DNA of 64,000 bases from Atopostipes sp964624875 (GTDB taxonomy: Bacteria; Bacillota; Bacilli; Lactobacillales; Carnobacteriaceae_A), in NCBI GenBank assembly GCA_964624875.1, contig CAZUZA010000002.1, forward strand, positions 13,690 through 77,689, read 5' to 3'. The translations under genes were made by a program, and so were the position numbers. Each line of letters starts with the position of its first letter. Position 1 is the first letter of the stretch. Of this stretch, positions 58,769 through 64,000 are shown piece by piece. The notes under the pieces are model-generated. The model saw nothing but the letters and a program-made list of their open reading frames with translations, did not search any database and was not told the DNA's origin.

Positions 58769-59656
58769 TTATTCCACCAACCCTTTACGGACCCTGTCAT
58801 ACACTTCTACTAACTCACTGACTCGATCATCTGATAAAGGAACAAGTGGTAATCTTACTTCATAAGCTCCAAAACCTATATGACTAGTTACAGCTTTAAT
58901 CGATAGAGGGTTCAAGTCTTCACCGACTGCATCTGTGAAAGGGAATAAAGCATTATTCAATTGTACGGCTTCTAATGGCTTAGATTTTGATAATTCATAT
59001 AGTTCTTGATGTTCCTTCGCAAAAACATTTCCAACTACTGAAATTAAACCATGACCACCTGTTGCGTAGAAAGATAGTGCTGTATCATCGTTTCCACTAT
59101 AAAAAGCAAAGTCATTCGCTACTAAATTTAGCATACGAGTTAAGTTGGCTAAATCACCTGTTGCATCTTTCAAACCAACGATATTTGAATGTTTTGACGC
59201 TGCAGCGACTGTTTCTGCAGTAAGTGTCATTCCAGTACGTGCGGGTACATCATATAAAACCAGAGGAATGTTAACGGCATCCGCTATGGCGTTGAAATGT
59301 GCTAGTGCACCTTCCTGTGTTGTTTTGTTGTAGTAAGGTGTAATAATTAGTAAACCATCTGCACCAAGTGTTTCAGCTTCTTGAGATAAAGTAATTGTTT
59401 CTCTAGTGTCATTTGTTCCTGTTCCTGCAATGACTGGTATTTCACCATTAGCTATCTCTATTGCAAGCTCTAACGTTTTCTTTTTCTCGTTTTGAGATAA
59501 TGTGCTACCTTCACCAGTTGTTCCGTTAATAATAAAGGCCTGTATATTTTCTTTTTTTAAATAAACTAAATGTTTTTCTAAGTTTTCATAATCGACTTCA
59601 CCATTTTTAAAGGGAGTAGTGACAGCTGCCGAGACACCTTCAAATAATAAATTCAT
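58769..59656 (-). CDS. dapA: 4-Hydroxy-tetrahydrodipicolinate synthase
   Basis: Schiff-base TIM-barrel aldolase condensing pyruvate with aspartate semialdehyde, 295 aa. NGTTGEGSTLS (about 42-52), VLYDVPARTGM with the catalytic Tyr, and GLKDATGDL with the Schiff-base Lys (about 162) are present. ATG 59656 follows AAAGGTGAT; the longer in-frame start at 59677 is not supported. Confidence 0.97.
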   Translation of the reverse strand: MNLLFEGVSAAVTTPFKNGEVDYENLEKHLVYLKKENIQAFIINGTTGEGSTLSQNEKKKTLELAIEIANGEIPVIAGTGTNDTRETITLSQEAETLGADGLLIITPYYNKTTQEGALAHFNAIADAVNIPLVLYDVPARTGMTLTAETVAAASKHSNIVGLKDATGDLANLTRMLNLVANDFAFYSGNDDTALSFYATGGHGLISVVGNVFAKEHQELYELSKSKPLEAVQLNNALFPFTDAVGEDLNPLSIKAVTSHIGFGAYEVRLPLVPLSDDRVSELVEVYDRVRKGLVE

Positions 59657-59701
59657 GTTGATCACCTTTCTGTACATCTTCTTTTTTATCTATAAATCTT
59701 C

Positions 59702-60685
59702 TCATCGATTCATTAATTTCGTTAATATTTGTACCGCATTCAAGGCCGCACCTTTTAAGATGTTGTCACTGACTGACCATAAGTGGAAAGAATTTTCCAA
59801 ACTATCATCTTTTCGGATTCGACCAATATAAATCCCATCATGTCCCGCTGCTTCTAAAGGAGTAGGGTACTCTAGGTTATTAGGATTATCTTTTAAAATA
59901 ATACCGATGTCTTCTTTACCTTTAAACAGATTTCGAACCTCTTCTATAGTGGCTGCTTTGTCTAAAGTGACATTAATCGCAATAGAATGTGATGATTTTA
60001 CCGGTACGCGAACGCACGTTGCTGTAACTGGTAAATCGGGTAGGTTCAGAATTTTACGCGTTTCATTAATCATTTTTTCTTCTTCTTTTGTATACCCATT
60101 TTCCATAAAGTCATCAATATGTGGAAGGACATTATCATATATTGGGTAAGGGTAATTTAGTGGGCTTTCACCACGCTCCCCACGTTCTAAATCCTCAATA
60201 CCAGCCCAACCTGATCCAGAAACAGACTGATATGTCGTATAAGACACTCGTTTTAGACCAAAAGCATCTTGCAGTAGCTTTAAAGGAGAGACGGATTGAA
60301 TGGTTGAACAGTTTGGATTCGCAATAATTTTTCGATTTAGTGTTGCACGATTGACTTCAGGTACAATTAAATCAATTTCGGGATCCATACGCCAAACACT
60401 AGAGTTATCAATAACAATGGCACCATTCTCTTCAAATAGAGGTGAGTACTCTTTACTAATAACTCCACCAGCTGCCATTAAAATGTAATCAAACGGTTCT
60501 TTTGTAACTTCTTTTGTCAACTCACGAATAACAAGTTTCTCGCCTTTAAAAGGGACTTCTGTACCAGCTGAACGAGCAGATGCTAATAATGTGAGTTCAT
60601 CAATTGCAAAACCTTGAGTTTCTAATATCTGTAATATAGTTGAGCCTACTAAACCCGATGCACCAATTAATCCTATTTTTACCAT
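59702..60685 (-). CDS. asd: Aspartate-semialdehyde dehydrogenase
   Basis: NADPH-dependent reduction of aspartyl phosphate, 327 aa. GLIGASGLVGSTILQIL (nucleotide site), SARSAG, ANPNCSTIQSV with catalytic Cys (about 129), and SGSGWAGIEDLERG. Twelve bp after lysC and 45 bp before dapA, so one transcript is likely. Confidence 0.96.
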   Translation of the reverse strand: MVKIGLIGASGLVGSTILQILETQGFAIDELTLLASARSAGTEVPFKGEKLVIRELTKEVTKEPFDYILMAAGGVISKEYSPLFEENGAIVIDNSSVWRMDPEIDLIVPEVNRATLNRKIIANPNCSTIQSVSPLKLLQDAFGLKRVSYTTYQSVSGSGWAGIEDLERGERGESPLNYPYPIYDNVLPHIDDFMENGYTKEEEKMINETRKILNLPDLPVTATCVRVPVKSSHSIAINVTLDKAATIEEVRNLFKGKEDIGIILKDNPNNLEYPTPLEAAGHDGIYIGRIRKDDSLENSFHLWSVSDNILKGAALNAVQILTKLMNR

Positions 60686-60697
60686 TTAAACTCCACC

Positions 60698-61894
60698 TTA
60701 TAAGTTAAATTTTTCGCATAAAATTTGCGTAGCTTTTTGATTGTTTTCTTTATTGATTAAAAACGTGATACTAATTTCAGATGTTGTAACCTGAGAGAAG
60801 GACACTTCATTATCAATTAATGTTCGGAATACGGTAGATGCAACCCCGTGCATATCACGCATCCCAGCACCAATCACCGATAATTTCACAAAATCTTCTT
60901 TCAACTTTACTTCTAATTCTGTATACGTTTCTTTTAAGACGCTAATTAAGGCATCTAATTGAAGTTTATCGTTTGGTTTTGATGTGAAACTAAATTGCAG
61001 ATGGTTTTCATCATCTACTTGTGAAATCATATCGATATTAATCTCACCTTCATCCAATAAATTGAATAAGTCATTTAGTAATTTATAATTCGTTGTCGGA
61101 TAAGAGAGTACGACTTGTATAACATCTGTATCCGAAGCTACTCCAGTAACAGCTTTTCTTTCAAGCATTTTATCATCAGGCACAATCCATGTTCCTTTCT
61201 TCGTTGAGAGCGTTTTTCCTAAATAAAGAGGGATATTATTGTTAAATGCAATCTCGACACATCGTGAATCTAAGACACCAGCTCCTAACGAAGCCATTTC
61301 CATCATTTCTTCTGAAGAAATATAATAAATTTGTTTCGCCTCTGCATAAAGACGAGGATCTGTACTAAATATACCATCTACATCCGTGTAGATTTCACAA
61401 GGACAACTTAATATAGATGCAATCGCTGCTGCTGTTGTGTCGGAACCACCTCGTCCTAATGTCGTTAGCTCACCTTGCTCATTAAAGCCCTGAAAGCCAG
61501 CTACAATTATGACATCATTCGAAACAAATAAATCATTGAATTTTTCTACCGGAATAGATGCAATCTTACTCTTTAAGTGTTGCCCAACGGTTTGTATACC
61601 TGCTTGATAGCCTGTTAAAGATTTTGAATGTACACCAATTTCTTTTAAAGCCATTGATAAGTAGGCGATCGATTGTTGTTCTCCAGTCGTTAACAGCATA
61701 GCTAATTCTTCTGGTTCTGGTTTTTCAGTTATTTTAGCGACGTTTGCTAACAATTTATCTGTCATATTGCCCATTGCAGATACGACCACAACTAGTTTTT
61801 CACCTGTTAAGCTCCGTTCTTTTAAATAATTTGCTATAGCACCGATTTTCTCAAAATCACTGACGCTAGAACCTCCGTATTTTAAAACGGCCAT
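60698..61894 (-). CDS. lysC: Aspartokinase
   Basis: First enzyme of the aspartate pathway, 398 aa. Amino-acid kinase domain (about 1-265) with VLKYGGSSV at the start, VVVSAMGNMTDKLL and GRGGSDTTAAAIA; two ACT regulatory domains follow (about 280-398, for example ISQVDDENHLQFSF and SVIGAGMRDMHGVAS). ATG 61894 with GGAG 7 nt upstream is preferred to GTG starts near 61918. Control is by the lysine riboswitch in its leader and probably lysine feedback through ACT. Confidence 0.96.
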   Translation of the reverse strand: MAVLKYGGSSVSDFEKIGAIANYLKERSLTGEKLVVVVSAMGNMTDKLLANVAKITEKPEPEELAMLLTTGEQQSIAYLSMALKEIGVHSKSLTGYQAGIQTVGQHLKSKIASIPVEKFNDLFVSNDVIIVAGFQGFNEQGELTTLGRGGSDTTAAAIASILSCPCEIYTDVDGIFSTDPRLYAEAKQIYYISSEEMMEMASLGAGVLDSRCVEIAFNNNIPLYLGKTLSTKKGTWIVPDDKMLERKAVTGVASDTDVIQVVLSYPTTNYKLLNDLFNLLDEGEINIDMISQVDDENHLQFSFTSKPNDKLQLDALISVLKETYTELEVKLKEDFVKLSVIGAGMRDMHGVASTVFRTLIDNEVSFSQVTTSEISITFLINKENNQKATQILCEKFNL

Positions 61895-61984
61895 TTTTTT
61901 CTCCACTTTATTCACCACTTTTACAATTTGTTATTTTTGAAATAAGTTGCTTAAAGTACATAGAAGAGGAGAGCCAGATAAAAA

Positions 61985-62018
61985 TAAAAACAAGTCGAGA
62001 CTTCCCCCGACTTGTTTT
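61985..62018 (-). terminator. Attenuator terminator of the lysine riboswitch
   Basis: Minus strand AAAACAAGTCG / CGACTTGTTTT with loop GGGGAAGTCT, followed by a TATTTTTATT tract, about 90 bp before lysC. Confidence 0.9.
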
Positions 62019-62033
62019 AACGTTTGTTATTAA

Positions 62034-62208
62034 AAGGGAAGCACATCATGCATATACTCTGACAGTTTGTAAATTATTCATTTACAACCCAACAATTTAT
62101 AATCTGTAAAATTATAAACCATTTCGGCAAACTCTCCTTTCCATATTTTAAAATTTACAGTTTCAAACAAAATATGTACTGATGTCATTTGCGCCTCATC
62201 CACAAAAT
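62034..62208 (-). ncRNA. Lysine riboswitch (L-box) aptamer
   Basis: On the minus strand the leader shows the L-box landmarks in order: P1 5' strand GAGGCGCA, ACATCAGTA, AAAGGAGAGTTTGCCGAAA, TTGGGTTGTAAATG, ACTGTCAGAG, and P1 3' strand TGTGCTTC pairing with the first. The attenuator terminator follows. Lysine binding should favour termination and reduce lysC-asd-dapA-dapB and the trailing membrane gene. The intergenic stretch 61895-62350 is fully accounted for by this, its promoter and the trhO terminator. Confidence 0.92.
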
Positions 62209-62227
62209 ATCTATTTAATTAGATTCT

Positions 62228-62256
62228 AATATAACAAAAATAGTTGTGCTTGTAAA
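62228..62256 (-). promoter_or_regulatory. Promoter of lysine operon
   Basis: Minus strand TTTACA (62256-62251), exactly 17 bp, TATATT (62233-62228), just upstream of the L-box. Confidence 0.75.
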
Positions 62257-62297
62257 ACGTTAACTGATTAAGTACTCGGAAAGGTTGCTATTAAGAT

Positions 62298-62342
62298 AAA
62301 AAAATCTCTATTTCAACGAATGGCGTTAAAACAGAGATTTTG
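62298..62342 (-). terminator. Terminator of trhO
   Basis: Minus strand AAAATCTCTGTTTTAACG / CGTTGAAATAGAGATTTT hairpin with a T run. Confidence 0.88.
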
Positions 62343-62350
62343 TATATTCA

Positions 62351-63325
62351 TTATGCGTTTGTTTTTTCGTATAACGTTTCACCAATATTGTTTAATCTTG
62401 CTTCCCATTCGGTTTCAGTTAATTTGTTTTCTGATACATAACGGTTACGAGGATGCTTACGGCATTCTACCGAACAACCACGTACATATTTGGCTTCGTT
62501 TTCTTCACTCGTGATGATTTGCTCGTTACAATCTGGATTTCCACAGTTTACATATCGATCACACGGCTCACCATCAAAGTGGTCTTTTCCAACAATAGTA
62601 GGGTTTACACGGTTAATCGGTACAGAAATTCTCTCATCAAAAACATACATGCTACCTTCCCAAAGTTCACCTTTAACTTCAGGGTCTTTTCCGTATGTAT
62701 CGATTCCACCTTCAAGTTGTCCAACTTGTTTCGCAAGTCCTTCTCTTAGCATCCAGCCAGAGAACTTCTCACAACGTACACCACCTGTACAGTAAACGAC
62801 AACTTTTTTGTCCATAAATTTCGCTTTATTTTCTTTTACCCATTCTGGTAAATCACGGAAATTACGAATTTCTGGACGAATTGCACCCTTGAAATGACCT
62901 AAGTCATACTCATAGTCATTACGAGTATCTAACACAATTGTATCCTCGTCTAGTAAGGCTTCTTTAAACTGAGTTGGTTTTAAATAGTCTCCAGTAATTT
63001 CTAGAGGATTTAAGTCATCTTCTAAGTTTAATGAAACTATTTCTTTGCGTACGCGAACATGCATTTTTTTATGTGCGTAATCTTCAACTTCATCCACTTT
63101 AAACCAGACATCTTCAAATCCTGGAATAGAGTGTAAGAACTCTTTATATTGCTCAGTTTGTTCAACTGTACCTGAGACTGTCCCGTTGATTCCTTCTGAA
63201 CCAACTAAAACTCTTCCACGTAATCCGATTGAATTACAAAAATCTAAATGCTCATTTTTAAATGTTTCAGGTTCTTCGATTGTTTGGTATTTATAGTAAA
63301 GTAATACTCTATAATCCTTTGTCAT
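62351..63325 (-). CDS. trhO: tRNA uridine(34) hydroxylase TrhO
   Basis: Rhodanese-family enzyme (YceA/YbfQ group) forming 5-hydroxyuridine at tRNA position 34 with oxygen. 324 aa: N-terminal acylphosphatase-like region (about 1-95, GRVLVGSEGINGTVSGT), rhodanese domain with catalytic Cys in YCTGGVRCEKFSGWM (about 178-192) and a C-terminal Cys-rich segment (CDRYVNCGNPDCN...CSVECRKH, about 270-300). AAGGAGG precedes ATG 63325. Monocistronic. Confidence 0.95.
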   Translation of the reverse strand: MTKDYRVLLYYKYQTIEEPETFKNEHLDFCNSIGLRGRVLVGSEGINGTVSGTVEQTEQYKEFLHSIPGFEDVWFKVDEVEDYAHKKMHVRVRKEIVSLNLEDDLNPLEITGDYLKPTQFKEALLDEDTIVLDTRNDYEYDLGHFKGAIRPEIRNFRDLPEWVKENKAKFMDKKVVVYCTGGVRCEKFSGWMLREGLAKQVGQLEGGIDTYGKDPEVKGELWEGSMYVFDERISVPINRVNPTIVGKDHFDGEPCDRYVNCGNPDCNEQIITSEENEAKYVRGCSVECRKHPRNRYVSENKLTETEWEARLNNIGETLYEKTNA

Positions 63326-63460
63326 TTTTTAAAATTCCTCCTTGTAGTTGCAAGCTACAAAAATATTTTTTATCTACCATATATTATAGTACGTTTTTCC
63401 CTTCGATACAAATCATTCCGTTATTTTTATACTGTTTACATCTTCTTGAAAGCGTATCAC

Positions 63461-63489
63461 TTGTTCGAACGAGATTAGATTTATACAAT
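63461..63489 (+). promoter_or_regulatory. Promoter of YflT-like gene
   Basis: TTGTTC (63461-63466), 17-bp spacer, TACAAT (63484-63489). An overlapping upstream SigB-like pair GTTTAC (63434) and GCGTAT (63452) with a 12-bp gap is also seen. Confidence 0.5.
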
Positions 63490-63524
63490 AAATATGTAAA
63501 ATAAATCTACTAGGAGGACATATA

Positions 63525-63962
63525 ATGAATGAAGATCAAAAAGCAAAAGTATATGGTAGTTATAATAATCCTGAAGAAATAGCTGAAGCCATTAAGCAGT
63601 TGCGAGACGAAGGTTATTCAAGGGAACAAATTAGGGTGTACTCTAATACAGGTGAGCCGATGACTGCTGAAGAAGTTCGTGTAGATCTTACAGAAAACAC
63701 CTCTAATCTTGAAGAACAGAGCAACACCGTTATTATCTCAGATACTAAGCGAAACGAGGACTTGGGTAAAGAACCTTCTTTCTGGGACCAAGTTAAAGAC
63801 TTCTTTACTCCAGATAAATATGATTATGATGAGGAAGCTCAAAATGAACATTATCGAATAGAAAATGACATCTTATATCCTCACAGGGAAGAGTTAGCCC
63901 AAGGGCATCGTATCATAGTATTAGATAAAGCGAATGAAAACCAAACTAGAATAAATATCTAA
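63525..63962 (+). CDS. YflT-like general stress protein
   Basis: A 145-aa soluble acidic protein. The N-terminal half (about 8-75) fits the YflT/heat-induced stress fold: KVYGSYNNPEEIAEAIKQL, then GYSREQIRVYSNTGEP; the middle is an Asp/Glu/Tyr-rich linker (SFWDQVKDFFTPDKYDYDEE) and the end EELAQGHRIIVLDK forms a final strand. In Bacillus, yflT-type genes are stress induced; biochemical role unknown. GGAGGA precedes ATG 63525. Confidence 0.8.
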   Translation: MNEDQKAKVYGSYNNPEEIAEAIKQLRDEGYSREQIRVYSNTGEPMTAEEVRVDLTENTSNLEEQSNTVIISDTKRNEDLGKEPSFWDQVKDFFTPDKYDYDEEAQNEHYRIENDILYPHREELAQGHRIIVLDKANENQTRINI

Positions 63963-63966
63963 CTTT

Positions 63967-63996
63967 AAAAGAGGTGCTAAACTAGCACCTCTTTTT
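63967..63996 (+). terminator. Terminator after YflT-like gene
   Basis: AAAGAGGTGCTA / TAGCACCTCTTT, loop AAC, T run. Confidence 0.92.
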
Positions 63997-64000
63997 CGTA

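Noticed and set aside
63446..63460. cre-like site before the YflT-like gene
   Set aside because: Two mismatches at conserved consensus positions (13 of 15); too weak to list as a feature.
1..64000. CRISPR arrays, insertion sequences or prophage modules
   Set aside because: No spaced direct repeats, transposase or phage structural genes were seen on either strand.

Overview
The window looks like chromosomal core DNA from a low-GC Gram-positive of the order Lactobacillales. The gene content and order suggest a Carnobacteriaceae- or Aerococcaceae-like organism, but that family-level placement is inference. Evidence: AT-rich sequence, strong AAAGGAGG-type ribosome binding sites, TTGACA/TATAAT promoters, a class B RNase P RNA, and Bacillus/Lactobacillales gene neighbourhoods (ypiA-ypiB, asnS-dnaD-nth, recU-ponA, ypsA-gpsB-rnpB-rlmL, rbgA-rnhB-dprA-topA-xerC-hslV-hslU, plsY/parE-parC, pflB-pflA). 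I see no prophage, insertion sequence or CRISPR array.

Layout. 1-2.2 kb: translation genes rpsP, khpA, rimM, trmD. 2.3-12.0 kb: one-directional genes ypiA, ypiB, mazG-like, cca, dinG, ypmB, asnS, dnaD, nth. 12.0-18.5 kb: rhodanese, rqcH (minus), then a MarR regulator, a YrrS-like protein, a DUF697 GTPase, a PerR-type regulator and a lipid kinase, ending at a minus-strand tRNA-Ser(GGA). 18.5-24.9 kb: cell wall, division and recombination genes (ponA, recU, ypsA, gpsB), rnpB and rlmL. 25-28.5 kb: a heterodimeric ABC exporter. 28.6-28.85 kb: a gene-free stretch with its own promoter and terminator, read as a candidate small RNA. 28.8-31 kb: suhB-like, RNase HI-like, an EbsA-like membrane protein and a cold-shock protein. 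31-38.3 kb: ABC-F factor, thyA, dfrA, ypmS, msrA, yozE, deoD, ctpA. 38.4-47.1 kb: lepB through hslU. 47.1-52.5 kb: plsY divergent from parE-parC. 52.5-55.9 kb: pyruvate formate-lyase and its activase. 56-57 kb: ppaC. 57-62.3 kb: a minus-strand lysine/DAP operon lysC-asd-dapA-dapB plus an unrecognised membrane protein, headed by a lysine riboswitch with terminator. 62.3-64 kb: trhO and a YflT-like stress protein.

How the genes work together: most of the window is housekeeping (ribosome and tRNA maturation, replication and topology, recombination, peptidoglycan synthesis, folate/thymidylate). The lysine operon supplies DAP for cell wall and lysine and is controlled by its leader RNA. The pfl locus marks mixed-acid fermentation under low oxygen, with CcpA-like and Fur-like sites upstream.

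The observations I rate highest are: Asn in place of Asp in the ParE EGDSAGG motif together with Thr-Pro at the ParC quinolone-determining positions; the candidate CcpA-linked small RNA at 28.7-28.84 kb; an endonuclease III that has lost two of four Fe-S cysteines; a 25-bp copy of the tRNA-Ser 3' end, inverted, 6.3 kb away from the tRNA; and an unknown polytopic membrane protein as the last gene of the lysine-riboswitch operon.
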